Shown: one piece after another, positions 53,230 through 62,239 of the stretch
Layout of the letters: each line of letters opens with the position of its first letter
How positions within the stretch are numbered: the stretch's first letter is position 1
Assembly: GCA_937981555.1 (NCBI GenBank)
Contig: CALJOK010000019.1
Location: forward strand, 40,994 to 104,993
Length of the DNA stretch: 64,000 nucleotides
Direction: 5' to 3'
From: an uncultured Saprospiraceae bacterium
GTDB taxonomy: Bacteria > Bacteroidota > Bacteroidia > Chitinophagales > Saprospiraceae
Translations under genes and position numbers: made by a program
Notes under the pieces: model-generated
The model's database searches: none
What the model was told of the DNA's origin: nothing
Seen by the model: the letters and a program-made list of their open reading frames with translations, nothing else

Positions 53230-54180
53230 ATGACATCCAAACATAACTATATCCTTATTCTTTTTTGTGTTTTTCCATTTTTTGGAATTGGGCAAAATTC
53301 AGTTGATACCATTCCTGCTTCTCAAGATATTCAAACGCCAAAAGGTGTCTCATTGAGTATTCCTTTTTCGTTGGAGGAAATGGCCGCAAGTCCAAATGTT
53401 ACAGTTAAAAGTCAACCTGCTCTTTCCGAAACTAAAAAGGAAATTATCGCATTAACTGTGCAGAATCCAGTTAGTAAAAAAGTGAGTACGCCGATAGATG
53501 AACTTCAAATTATTTTGGAGAAAGACTTAGTTCGACTCACTAAAGAATTATCAATCGTTGGATTAGAATATCGAAAGCAACGGATTTTAAAAATCAAAAA
53601 AGAAGAAACAGAATATGATTTATCTTTTTTGAATCGCTTGAATGGAATTAAGGAAACTATCGCTTATGAAACGACAGGTAACTCTGAAAATTTTATTATT
53701 TCGGCGGAGCATTTTTTAGATACATTGTATAATGAAAATACTAATGTATCGGAGCAATTTAAAGACCTTTCTCAAGAACGATATGATAATTATTTGGCAA
53801 AAGATAAAATCGTAAAATTGAGAATCAACGATGTCAAAGTAGAACGGAATATTGGATTGGAAGGAGATGGGAAAAAATATAAATATTCGGGTTTTGCAAT
53901 TTTAGATTCATTTGGAAAAAAAGTTAGAGTTGAATTCTTCTCAGATGGTTTTATTCGAAGGTCTGATCAGAAACTAATGTATGAAGTGGCGAAGGAAGAT
54001 AATATCGAACAAACGGTTACACTCGAAGGAATTATTGATGAATTCAAATATGGGAGAATCAAGCCAATAGATGAGGCCGATACTCAAGCGTCTTTATCAA
54101 TTATTATGATTAATGAATGGATTATTATTGATCGAGATCAGTTGATTCAAGAATTTGAAAAAGCGAAGAAGGGTAATTGA
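53230..54180 (+). CDS. Hypothetical exported protein with helical middle
   Basis: This protein has 316 residues from the ATG at 53230 (MTSKHNYILILFCVFPFFGIG), which gives a normal signal peptide; the TTG two codons upstream is less likely. The mature part has a Pro/Ser/Thr/Lys-rich region to about 90, a helical charged region (IILEKDLVRLTKELSIVG) and a C-terminal beta-like domain (LEGDGKKYKYSGFAILDSFG). I do not recognise it. It is a lone gene ending at a bidirectional terminator. Confidence 0.7.
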   Translation: MTSKHNYILILFCVFPFFGIGQNSVDTIPASQDIQTPKGVSLSIPFSLEEMAASPNVTVKSQPALSETKKEIIALTVQNPVSKKVSTPIDELQIILEKDLVRLTKELSIVGLEYRKQRILKIKKEETEYDLSFLNRLNGIKETIAYETTGNSENFIISAEHFLDTLYNENTNVSEQFKDLSQERYDNYLAKDKIVKLRINDVKVERNIGLEGDGKKYKYSGFAILDSFGKKVRVEFFSDGFIRRSDQKLMYEVAKEDNIEQTVTLEGIIDEFKYGRIKPIDEADTQASLSIIMINEWIIIDRDQLIQEFEKAKKGN

Positions 54181-54209
54181 TTTTTTTTAGTTAGCTAAAA
54201 ATGTTTTAG

Positions 54210-54254
54210 AAAACTAACGGTGTTAGTGCTCCAAGCGCTAACACCGTTAGTTTT
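54210..54254. terminator. Bidirectional intrinsic terminator
   Basis: A 17-bp perfect stem (54210-54226 with its complement ending at 54254; AAAACTAACGGTGTTAG) extends through GCT/AGC to a CCAA loop. It separates two convergent genes. Confidence 0.9.
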
Positions 54255-54259
54255 TTAGA

Positions 54260-54922
54260 CTAGGTAATTATTCGAGTCTCAAAGGTAGAACCTGTTGCAT
54301 GTTTTTCCAATAAAACGATTGCATTACTCATCACTTCTTCCAAATTTTGAAGTCCTCCAAAATTAAAAATAGGCATCAGGAATTGTTGAGTTTTTGGTGT
54401 TACCATGGTTCGAACAGAATCACTTGTTGGGCTTCCAAAAGGACCTTCTTGATCTCGGAAAGTGGGTAAGAATTCAATGTTTAATTCACCTCTTCCAATG
54501 GCTTCATAAGGTTCGTTAGCTTTGCCGATAGTTAGTTGAACATCACCTTTTATTTTTTCGGCATCATAACCTCCGATAGAAAAACCTGATTTTACAGAAG
54601 TCAAATTCAACAAATCAACCACGTTATTTACTTGATACAATCCTTTTCCTTTGACGACTCTTCGAAGTAATGCTTCAGCAGAAAGTCGATAACGAGCAGG
54701 ATCCTTCCCTAAAGATTTGTAACCAATTCGAGAAGATTGGATAGATGGGATTTTGGAAATTTCTTCTACAGAAAGTTTACTTTGTAGTTCTGTGAGCTCT
54801 TTTTGAATTAACTCTAAAAGAGTTGGATACTCATTGGTCACGATTAAATTACATTGAATACAACCCAATTGAAGTTGAGGACATTTTGATTTGACTTCGG
54901 ACGAAATTGAGATTGGAATCAT
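54260..54922 (-). CDS. B3/B4 tRNA-binding domain protein
   Basis: This 220-residue protein is a free-standing B3/B4 domain as found in the beta subunit of phenylalanyl-tRNA synthetase: RIGYKSLGKDPARYRLSAEA, LLRRVVKGKGLYQVNNVVDL and GRGELNIEFLPTFRDQEGPF. Stand-alone forms are thought to edit mischarged tRNA or bind related ligands. It is cytoplasmic, without signal. The two cysteines near the start (CPQLQLGCIQC) could bind a metal. Exact activity is unknown. Confidence 0.85.
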   Translation of the reverse strand: MIPISISSEVKSKCPQLQLGCIQCNLIVTNEYPTLLELIQKELTELQSKLSVEEISKIPSIQSSRIGYKSLGKDPARYRLSAEALLRRVVKGKGLYQVNNVVDLLNLTSVKSGFSIGGYDAEKIKGDVQLTIGKANEPYEAIGRGELNIEFLPTFRDQEGPFGSPTSDSVRTMVTPKTQQFLMPIFNFGGLQNLEEVMSNAIVLLEKHATGSTFETRIIT

Positions 54923-54997
54923 ATTTTTCTTTTTGCAAAAGAAAGCAAAAGGAAATCAAAATCAAAACGTCAATCAAAAGTAAGAATCAAAAAAAAG

Positions 54998-55028
54998 AAA
55001 GCCACCCTATGCTACTTAGGATGGCTTT
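54998..55028 (-). terminator. Terminator of the sprF/porP-adhesin operon
   Basis: AAAGCCACCCTA (54998-55009) pairs with TAGGATGGCTTT (55017-55028) with one mismatch; on the minus strand T residues follow. Confidence 0.7.
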
Positions 55029-55058
55029 ACTAAATCTCACTTAAAAAATAAACATAAA

Positions 55059-55988
55059 TTATCCTTTAAACCTTTTGGTTGGTTTGGCTCTTTTAGCATC
55101 ATCTTTTCCAAATTCCCAGACGAAAGACATCTCATGTGTACCTCCCGTGTATCGATAAATTTCTCCTAAAGAGTAATCATACGAATAGGCAATTTTTCCT
55201 TCCGGTAGAATTTGATAACCAAGTGTCATCGTGACAATATCAGTTGTACCATAGGTGAAAGCTGTAAAAAATCTGTCTTGCATCATTCCGATTTTCATCG
55301 TCAATAATGCTTGGAAAGGAAGTGTCTCTACCTTTCGCAAAAGAATAGAAGGTTCTACACTAAACATTGCTTTTTCAGGCAAGTATCGATAACCTGCTGT
55401 AAAAATATATTGTCGACTTAGTTGTGAAATAGTGCTAATATTTGTACCGATTGTATTCAATCGAGCTTGAATTAAATTGGGAACTGAAAATCCTACATAC
55501 ATTCTATTACTTGAAAAATAGACTCCCAAGTTTGCATCATAAACATTCAAACCATTCATCGCATCATTAACAACTATGTCATCTGGATTTTCTAATCCAT
55601 CGATTGCGCTGTTGTCCAAAAAGAATCTTTGGTAATGTCCAGAGATCCCAATGGAAAAAGTATACTTATCAATCCTTGGGCGATATGCATATGCGAAATT
55701 GGCGCCAAATCGTTTTAATGATGCAACTCGATCGGAGAAAACCATTGCTCCTAATCCAATTTTTCCAAAAGGAGCTTGGTAACTAATGAGTGCCGTTTTA
55801 GGCGAATTAGGTAATCCAGTCCATTGGAAACGACCATGTACAAATATTGTATGCAAATTGCTAGATCCCGCGGCAGCAGGATTTAATAAAAAAGGATTAA
55901 GATGATATTGTGAAAATGCGTTTTCCTGTTGGGCATTGATTTGTCCCAAGCAGAAACAGCAAAGTATGATGAGTAAAAATTTCTTCAT
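55059..55988 (-). CDS. PorP/SprF family T9SS outer membrane protein
   Basis: This 309-residue exported barrel has a signal peptide ending GQINAQ. The family start QENAFSQYHLNPFLLNPAAA follows, then FVHGRFQWTGLPNSPKTALI and the terminal HEMSFVWEFGKDD. SprF/PorP proteins guide type B cargo to the surface. The gene lies 73 bases downstream of the large SprB-repeat adhesin, the usual SprB-SprF arrangement, so it is probably the dedicated partner of that adhesin. Confidence 0.92.
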   Translation of the reverse strand: MKKFLLIILCCFCLGQINAQQENAFSQYHLNPFLLNPAAAGSSNLHTIFVHGRFQWTGLPNSPKTALISYQAPFGKIGLGAMVFSDRVASLKRFGANFAYAYRPRIDKYTFSIGISGHYQRFFLDNSAIDGLENPDDIVVNDAMNGLNVYDANLGVYFSSNRMYVGFSVPNLIQARLNTIGTNISTISQLSRQYIFTAGYRYLPEKAMFSVEPSILLRKVETLPFQALLTMKIGMMQDRFFTAFTYGTTDIVTMTLGYQILPEGKIAYSYDYSLGEIYRYTGGTHEMSFVWEFGKDDAKRAKPTKRFKG

Positions 55989-56061
55989 TTAAAAACGGTT
56001 TTGAGACGTATCATTTTTTAATAAAACAATACACTTACATTTTTTCTTAGTACGTTTATTT

Positions 56062-58362
56062 TTAACGAATAATAGTTAGTGAACCTTTGAAAGTTCTTTT
56101 TCCAGTAGGTAAAGCAACTCTGATAATGTAAAAATATCCACCATCTGGTACTTGTTTATTTCTTTTCAAACCAGTCCAACTTCCATCGTAATCAACTGCT
56201 TGAAAAACTAAATTTCCCCACCTGTCATAAATTTCAACATCATTGTTAAATGGATGAATACAATTCAAAGAAAGAAAATCATTTCGTCCATCTCCATTCG
56301 GAGTGATGACTATATTTTTTTTAACACAAAGTATTTCAAGTGATTTTTCTACTTCGATTTGTGCTTCTTCTTGACAACCATTTGCATCGGTTGCAGTCAC
56401 TCTATACCAACCTGATTCGAGTAAGTCGAGTGACTCACCTGATTGAGTTTGAGAATCATTCCATGTGAAATCAAAAGGAGCTACGCCACCTTGAGCAATC
56501 ACAGAAACTGTTCCGTCTCCGGGATTAGAAGAAGGGGTACTTTTTAATTCTAATTCAATTGGGTCAGGTTCATAGAGCGTAACTTCAGTTGAGAAAGTTG
56601 CACCATTAGCATCAGTAATAGTTACTTGATGCATACCTGCTTCTAGTTGAATGGTGCTGTCTGTGAATATATTGTTAGACCAAGCATAAGTGTAAGGCGG
56701 AACTGCACCAGAACCAAAAGCAATTGCTTTTCCATCTTCATTTCCAATACAAGTAATATCTTGGCCATTATAATCTGAAAGTACATCTGCATAACCCTCC
56801 AATATAGTTGGTTGGTTAAGTTCAATAGATGCTTGAGTATTACATCCATTGGCATCTGTGATAGTAATGTTTTGCATTCCTGCGGATAGTGATTCATTTT
56901 CAAAATCCGTTTCACCATTTTCCCAAAGAACAGAATATGGAGCAGTTCCACCACTTGGGATGATTTCTGCAATTCCATCGTCTGATCCATTAATGCTGAT
57001 GTTAAAACCATTGTAATCAGAAATTGCCATGGTTAATCCTTGAATCGGAGCGGGTGCTGCAATCATGTTTTCAGCAGTAGCGGTACAACCGAATGCATTC
57101 GTTACAGTCAAAGTATAAGTTCCAGCAGGAACATTTTCTAACAATGAATTTACATCACCAGTATTCCATACATAAGTAACATTTGGAGGACTAGATGCTC
57201 CTGCGATCACATTTGCTTGAATTGCACCATCACTTGCATCAGAACAGCTAATGGCTACTCCATTATAGTCACTTACGATTTGACTTGTAATATCAATTTC
57301 ATAAAAACTTAAATCAATTATTTCTTCAACTACACAACCTGTTGCGTCAGTTACGGTTACACTATTTTCACCAGCACTTAAGGCTATTGCTTGAGCTTCT
57401 GTTTCGCCATTTTCCCAAAGAAAAGAATAGGGTGTATTACCATTATTTATTGCTATCGAAACTTCTCCATCTGTTGCGTCCATACAACTTACAGCCAAGC
57501 CTTCATAGTTGGAAAGAATAGTTGGAGTTAATTCCATGACAACAGGCGCTGTTAATTCAACAAATGCAGTTACAGAACATCCATTGTCATCTGTTACGAT
57601 CAAACTATTAATTCCTGCTGTTAAATCATTGGCTGAAATACCGGTAGCTCCTGAACTCCATTCATAAGAGAAAGGAATGTTTCCATTTTGAATACTTGCT
57701 TCTGCAATTCCATCGGCTGATTCTGGACAACTAACATTGAATCCATTATAGTTAGAAGTAGCAATAATATCCACACTCAAGATTGGAGGACATTGTAATC
57801 CAAATATTGCAGTTTGGGAACATCCATTTGCATCAGTTACGGTTAATGGGTAAACTCCACAAATTAAGTTTTCAGAAATAGGATCTTGATTGCCATTTTC
57901 CCATTGAAAACTATATGGAGGTGCTCCACCTGTGGCACTTGCACCAAGTACACCATCAGGAGTATTTATACAACTGACGGGATTGAGAATATTGTTAGTG
58001 ATATTTAAAGGAGTAGGATCTTGCAAGGTAATTGATGAACTTAAACTGCATCCGTTGAAGTCTGTAACGGTTATGCTATAAGTTCCAGCACTTAAGTTAT
58101 TCCGTTGGAAGCCAAATGTGCCATTATCCCATGCGTAAGTATATGGGGCTGTTCCGCCAAATGCATTGATGGAAAGTGAACCATCAATAGCCGAAGGACA
58201 ACTAATGACTTGGCCATTATAATCAGATGGAATAAAGACAAAACTTAAACAATTATTGGAAACTTCAAGTGAAGGACTAGTACTCAAATCTAAGTTAGAC
58301 CCAAACGAAAAAACGGAATGGAGGATTAAAAATATAAAACTGGTAGTTATCTTTTTCAACAT
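56062..58362 (-). CDS. SprB-repeat surface adhesin with type B T9SS sorting domain
   Basis: This 766-residue protein has a signal peptide (HSVFSFGS) and then about eight SprB-type repeats of about 80 residues, each of the form YNG...SC...DG...GG-PY-Y-W-G, followed by a VTVTDxNGC stretch. The last repeat is degenerate. The C-terminus is the gliding-motility-associated type B domain (ITPNGDGRNDFLSL, EIYDRWGNLVFQ, VPDGGYFYII). The T9SS should export it with help of the downstream SprF-like barrel. SprB itself is a much larger moving adhesin; this short relative may act in attachment. Confidence 0.92.
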   Translation of the reverse strand: MLKKITTSFIFLILHSVFSFGSNLDLSTSPSLEVSNNCLSFVFIPSDYNGQVISCPSAIDGSLSINAFGGTAPYTYAWDNGTFGFQRNNLSAGTYSITVTDFNGCSLSSSITLQDPTPLNITNNILNPVSCINTPDGVLGASATGGAPPYSFQWENGNQDPISENLICGVYPLTVTDANGCSQTAIFGLQCPPILSVDIIATSNYNGFNVSCPESADGIAEASIQNGNIPFSYEWSSGATGISANDLTAGINSLIVTDDNGCSVTAFVELTAPVVMELTPTILSNYEGLAVSCMDATDGEVSIAINNGNTPYSFLWENGETEAQAIALSAGENSVTVTDATGCVVEEIIDLSFYEIDITSQIVSDYNGVAISCSDASDGAIQANVIAGASSPPNVTYVWNTGDVNSLLENVPAGTYTLTVTNAFGCTATAENMIAAPAPIQGLTMAISDYNGFNISINGSDDGIAEIIPSGGTAPYSVLWENGETDFENESLSAGMQNITITDANGCNTQASIELNQPTILEGYADVLSDYNGQDITCIGNEDGKAIAFGSGAVPPYTYAWSNNIFTDSTIQLEAGMHQVTITDANGATFSTEVTLYEPDPIELELKSTPSSNPGDGTVSVIAQGGVAPFDFTWNDSQTQSGESLDLLESGWYRVTATDANGCQEEAQIEVEKSLEILCVKKNIVITPNGDGRNDFLSLNCIHPFNNDVEIYDRWGNLVFQAVDYDGSWTGLKRNKQVPDGGYFYIIRVALPTGKRTFKGSLTIIR

Positions 58363-58538
58363 AAAAAACGAGTTGGAATATTTAAGTCAATGCTTTAGTT
58401 TGAGTTTATTTTGAATTGAGTGTGTATAATTGAGGAAAGGTATTTTTTTTCGCAACTTCTTTTTGTAAAAAGAGTCACCAACTGTGACAGGATATTTTAA
58501 AATTAAAAAAGATATATCCTAAGTTTTAAGCAAAAAAA

Positions 58539-58570
58539 AGCGGTGTTAATCCAAATGGACTAACACCGCT
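58539..58570 (-). terminator. Terminator of the BNR-type secreted protein gene
   Basis: AGCGGTGTTA (58539-58548) pairs with TAACACCGCT (58561-58570), with an inner TCCA/TGGA. On the minus strand eight T follow. Confidence 0.85.
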
Positions 58571-58592
58571 AATATTTTTTAAGAGGATAAAA

Positions 58593-59948
58593 TTATCGAT
58601 GTAACATTAAATTTCCATTGGAAAGAATACTGTTTTTGGTTTTTAAACTATAAAAATATACTCCATTGGGGGTAGAAGGAAACTGAATGTTGGATTGAGC
58701 AGAAATTAAATTTTCACTCATGATTTTCTTTCCTAAAATATCAAAAACATCTAAAATTAAATCATCCTTTTGATATTTCTCAAAATCTATAATGTTCATT
58801 TCAAATTGGAAAGATTCTGAAAATGGATTTGGGAAAATATTGATTTTTACTTCGTTTTTTACAATTGAATTATTGGAAGAAACAATTCCTTCCCATTTAT
58901 ACATGATGGCTGGGAAATCAACAGAAGTTTGACTATTTCCGACCCAGCCTAATTCTGATGTAAAAAATTCCACGGCATTGTACGGTCGATAACTGAAGTG
59001 TTGCCAAGTTTGAGCAGTATCAGTTGAGATAGTAGAAAGTCCATTAGTTGCTCCTAGGAATTTATATTCAGATCCAGGAATAGCAGTCATGCAATTTACC
59101 TTAAAATCAAAAAGTGTATCGGCTAATTCCCAAGTATCACCGCCATCAAAAGTCAGCGCAATTTTAGTGCTATCACTAAATAAAATAAGATCTTGAAACA
59201 ACGTCGCATAAGAAATAATCATTCCTTCCTGAGCGTTTCGAAATGCGGTAGAAGCGATTACATCATTATTTTCAAAAGGAGTTTCGAGTACATTCCAATT
59301 GATTCCTCGATCACTACTTCGGAGAACATGGCCACGAGTAGTTCCAAACCAAAGAGTATCTCCAGCTATAGCCAATGCATTGTTGGCAGCAGTATAAAAT
59401 GAAGTTTCAGAAATGCCAAGAGGAAGTTCGAAGGGAGAAAGGTTTTGCCAATTTTCTCCACCATCAATAGTATGAGTCATAAAATGGTCATGGATTGCAA
59501 TACCACTTGTGTCATCAAAGAAATGAATAAATCCACCTCCTGCAGCGCCATCAAATTTTTCAGTCCATGATTTTCCACTATCTGTAGTTTTAAATAAACC
59601 TCGAAGACTATCAGAAGTTAATCCATTAGTGGTAATCCAAGCGGTGCTATCGTTGATCCCGAAAATATCCTGACAGATTCGACCTTCTGCTTCAATGATT
59701 GGATACACTTCCCACTCTTCGCCATTATCAATAGTGCGAAAAACCCAAGGAATAGTTGAGCTAGGAACAGGAGCTGGAGTTCGATCGTAATAAGAAATTC
59801 CCCAAACAACATCTTCATTCAATACAGAGATAGAGGCTACTCGCTGAGTATCAGGCAATAAATCAAGCCCTGATGGTTGCCATTGAGCATGAAGTATTGT
59901 GATAAAAAAAATAGAGAAGAGAAATGTAAGTAAGGATTTGGGGTACAT
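58593..59948 (-). CDS. BNR/YCF48-like beta-propeller with type A T9SS sorting domain
   Basis: This 451-residue protein has a signal peptide ending ILHAQ. Asp-box-like propeller motifs follow: FRTIDNGEEWEVYP, FKTTDSGKSWTEK, THTIDGGENWQN, LRSSDRGINWNV and TFDGGDTWELA. This matches sialidase/photosystem-assembly-type propellers without a sialidase active site. The last about 85 residues are a type A sorting domain (INIFPNPFSESFQFEMN, PNGVYFYSLKTKN). It should be surface-exposed or released. Ligand unknown. Confidence 0.88.
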   Translation of the reverse strand: MYPKSLLTFLFSIFFITILHAQWQPSGLDLLPDTQRVASISVLNEDVVWGISYYDRTPAPVPSSTIPWVFRTIDNGEEWEVYPIIEAEGRICQDIFGINDSTAWITTNGLTSDSLRGLFKTTDSGKSWTEKFDGAAGGGFIHFFDDTSGIAIHDHFMTHTIDGGENWQNLSPFELPLGISETSFYTAANNALAIAGDTLWFGTTRGHVLRSSDRGINWNVLETPFENNDVIASTAFRNAQEGMIISYATLFQDLILFSDSTKIALTFDGGDTWELADTLFDFKVNCMTAIPGSEYKFLGATNGLSTISTDTAQTWQHFSYRPYNAVEFFTSELGWVGNSQTSVDFPAIMYKWEGIVSSNNSIVKNEVKINIFPNPFSESFQFEMNIIDFEKYQKDDLILDVFDILGKKIMSENLISAQSNIQFPSTPNGVYFYSLKTKNSILSNGNLMLHR

Positions 59949-60037
59949 AATTTTTGTTTTAGATTCTTGAAATAGATGATCGGGAGAGTGTGTTCTATTT
60001 TTAATACTAAAACAGTAAAAGGAGAACCGATTGAGCA

Positions 60038-60072
60038 GTTGGCAGTATACCGTTTATTGTTTACTGCCAACT
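60038..60072. repeat. Inverted repeat AGTTGGCAGTA
   Basis: Perfect 11-bp arms (60038-60048 and 60062-60072) with a 13-nt loop, 11 bases after the stop of the helix-hairpin-helix gene. No T-run follows on the minus strand, so it is more likely a repeat unit than a terminator. Confidence 0.65.
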
Positions 60073-60082
60073 ATCATCCGGG

Positions 60083-61012
60083 TTATTTTTTTCCTCCGTC
60101 GAGTTCTTTTTGCCATTCTTTTAATTCAGTAAATTTACCTGCTGCTGCAAGTTTTGCTTGGCGAGCCCAAGTATCAGGTTTGTGCATTCTAAATCTACTA
60201 CCTGCTTCTTCCAATATATTTCGAAGGACTCCAATTCTTGTTTTAGATAAATCTGCTACAGTTTTGATTCCTTTTGTTTTTAATATTTTTTCAATTGCTG
60301 GGCCGATACCTTCTACTATTTTCAAATTTTCCATTTGAGCTTTTGTAATAGTAGGTTTACGTGTTGCAGGTGTTTTTTTAACAACAGGTTTTTTAGCAAC
60401 TGACTTCGGAGTGTCTACTACTTCCTTAGGTGTAGTTTTTTTGACGGTAGTTTTTGCAGTTGGAGTAATTTTTTTAGCTACTGGTTTTGCAGCAGATTTT
60501 GGAGTGCTAACTACTTTTGTAGGAGTAGGTTTTTTAGCTACTGGCTTTTTAGTAGTAGGTTCAATTACTTTTAAAACTGTTTTATTGACTGCAATCTTTT
60601 TAGGTAACGTCGTTTTCCTTTTTTTTGAAGTTGCCTTTGTTTTTTTTATTCTAAGTGGTTTTGGTAAACGCTTGATTGTTTTTTTAGGAGTTGTTGGTTC
60701 GAGTTGATTAAGTGTAGTTACTCGAGCGTTACTATCTGGCTTTTTTGGAGCCGCCGTTTTTTTAGTATTTGCTTTTTTTGCTTTAGGGCTAGATTTAGCG
60801 TTACTAGATTTATTTTTTTTCTTTGATTTTTTATCAAAAAACTCTTTAGCTGTTTTATAAGCATTTCTCGCTTCCTTCATTTCTTTTTTTGCTTTGAGAA
60901 AACGTTGCTTTAAGGCTTTTAAAATTTTCTTATCAATTTTTTTAGCCAGATTTTTTTTGACTTTTTTATTATTACTCATAGATGCTTTTTTTAATTGCTT
61001 GATGATTTTCAT
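60083..61012 (-). CDS. Lysine-rich histone-H1-like protein with helix-hairpin-helix domain
   Basis: This protein has 309 residues from the ATG at 61012; a TTG seven codons upstream is possible. Residues 1-60 are a basic helix, and about 60-220 are Lys/Pro/Thr/Ala-rich repeats (KKPVAKKPTPTKV, AAKPVAKKITPTA) like histone H1 tails. The last about 85 residues form a helix-hairpin-helix domain (LKIVEGIGPAIEKILKTKGI). The domain resembles DUF4332/ribosomal-L21-associated HHH modules. It should bind DNA and may compact or organise the nucleoid. This role is inference from composition. Confidence 0.8.
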   Translation of the reverse strand: MKIIKQLKKASMSNNKKVKKNLAKKIDKKILKALKQRFLKAKKEMKEARNAYKTAKEFFDKKSKKKNKSSNAKSSPKAKKANTKKTAAPKKPDSNARVTTLNQLEPTTPKKTIKRLPKPLRIKKTKATSKKRKTTLPKKIAVNKTVLKVIEPTTKKPVAKKPTPTKVVSTPKSAAKPVAKKITPTAKTTVKKTTPKEVVDTPKSVAKKPVVKKTPATRKPTITKAQMENLKIVEGIGPAIEKILKTKGIKTVADLSKTRIGVLRNILEEAGSRFRMHKPDTWARQAKLAAAGKFTELKEWQKELDGGKK

Positions 61013-61082
61013 ATTCCAAAGTTTTTTTTTCAAAACTAAAAATAATATAAATTTTAGACTTAATTAAAAAGAAGGAAATGAA

Positions 61083-62039
61083 TTAATAAACAGCCTCCGC
61101 CACTCTTCGAATCGTTTCTACATCACCCATCGTATAATAATGTAGACAAGGAGCACCTTTTGCTTTTAATTCTTTTGATTGTGTAATCAACCATTCGATA
61201 CCAACTTCTTTTCGAGAATTAGCATCTTTTGCTTTCATCATTTCCTTCGACAATGCTTCTGGCATATTGATATAAAAAAGTCGAGGAATAGAATTCAGTT
61301 GATATTGTTTGGTCAGTGGTTTTAGACCTGGAACGATTGGAACATTAATTCCTATGGCACGACAAGCAGCTACAAATTCGAAATATTTTTCATTGTCAAA
61401 AAACATTTGCGTCACAATATAATTAGCTCCTGCATCTACTTTTTGTTTAGCAAATTCTAAGTCAGTTGCCAAGTTTGGAGATTCAAAATGTTTTTCTGGG
61501 TAACCTGCAATGCCGATACAAAAATCAGTAGGAACACCATTTTCGATATTTTTATCGAGGTATTTTCCATTGTTGATATCATTGATTTGTTTAACTAAGT
61601 CGAGTGCATATTTATGACCATCTGGCTCGCCAATAAATTTTCCATCAAACTTCCGAGCATCTCCTCGTAGTGCCAAAACATTATTGATATTTAAAAAATT
61701 CAAATCAATCAATGCATTCTCTGTATCCTCTTTCGTAAAACCACCACACAACAAATGTGGAACAGCATCTACACCATATCGATGCATAATTGCTGCACAA
61801 ATTCCAACTGTCCCTGGACGTTTTCGAATCGCTGCTTTTTCATAATAACCACTTTCCCGTTGCTTATAAATAAAATCTTCTCGGTGATAGGTTACATCAA
61901 TAAATGGTGGTTTGAATTCCATCAAAGGATCCAAAACATCAAAAATGGCTTTCATACTTCCCCCTTTGAGTGGTGGTAAAACTTCGAATGAAATTAAAGT
62001 TTCTCCATTCGCCTTCTCAAAATATTCCGTTACTTTCAT
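61083..62039 (-). CDS. metF: 5,10-Methylenetetrahydrofolate reductase
   Basis: This 318-residue FAD enzyme has the TIM-barrel motifs of MetF: ISFEVLPPLKGG at the start, FIDVTYHRED, LLCGGFTKEDTENALIDL, LALRGDA, IGIAGYPEKH, ANYIVTQMFFDN and VPGLKPL. It reduces methylene-THF to methyl-THF for methionine synthesis. No other methionine gene is adjacent, and no riboswitch is evident in the 200-bp upstream gap. Confidence 0.96.
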   Translation of the reverse strand: MKVTEYFEKANGETLISFEVLPPLKGGSMKAIFDVLDPLMEFKPPFIDVTYHREDFIYKQRESGYYEKAAIRKRPGTVGICAAIMHRYGVDAVPHLLCGGFTKEDTENALIDLNFLNINNVLALRGDARKFDGKFIGEPDGHKYALDLVKQINDINNGKYLDKNIENGVPTDFCIGIAGYPEKHFESPNLATDLEFAKQKVDAGANYIVTQMFFDNEKYFEFVAACRAIGINVPIVPGLKPLTKQYQLNSIPRLFYINMPEALSKEMMKAKDANSRKEVGIEWLITQSKELKAKGAPCLHYYTMGDVETIRRVAEAVY

Positions 62040-62239
62040 TGTAAAAAATTATAATAAAAAATGTGATGTGTTTTTTTGAAGATGCAAAAATAAGCATTTT
62101 TACCTATTAATGATGAACTGTTAAAGGTTAACTTTTTCCTAATGTTTGGCTCAATAATTTTTCAGGAAAACTGTTTTAGTTTAAAATGAGATAGCGTTAC
62201 ACCTCATGAATCAATTTATAACAAAAACTATATCTCGTT

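Noticed and set aside
56643..57011. 122-codon minus-strand frame inside the adhesin gene
   Set aside because: A shifted frame of the SprB-repeat gene; the true frame has regular repeats across the same bases.
60411..60707. 98-codon hydrophobic plus-strand frame
   Set aside because: It is the complement of the Lys/Pro/Thr repeat region of the H1-like gene; Val/Gly/Phe-rich composition is what such antisense gives.
62040..62239. SAM or folate riboswitch before metF
   Set aside because: The 200-bp gap is AT-rich and shows no conserved riboswitch core or terminator that I can recognise.
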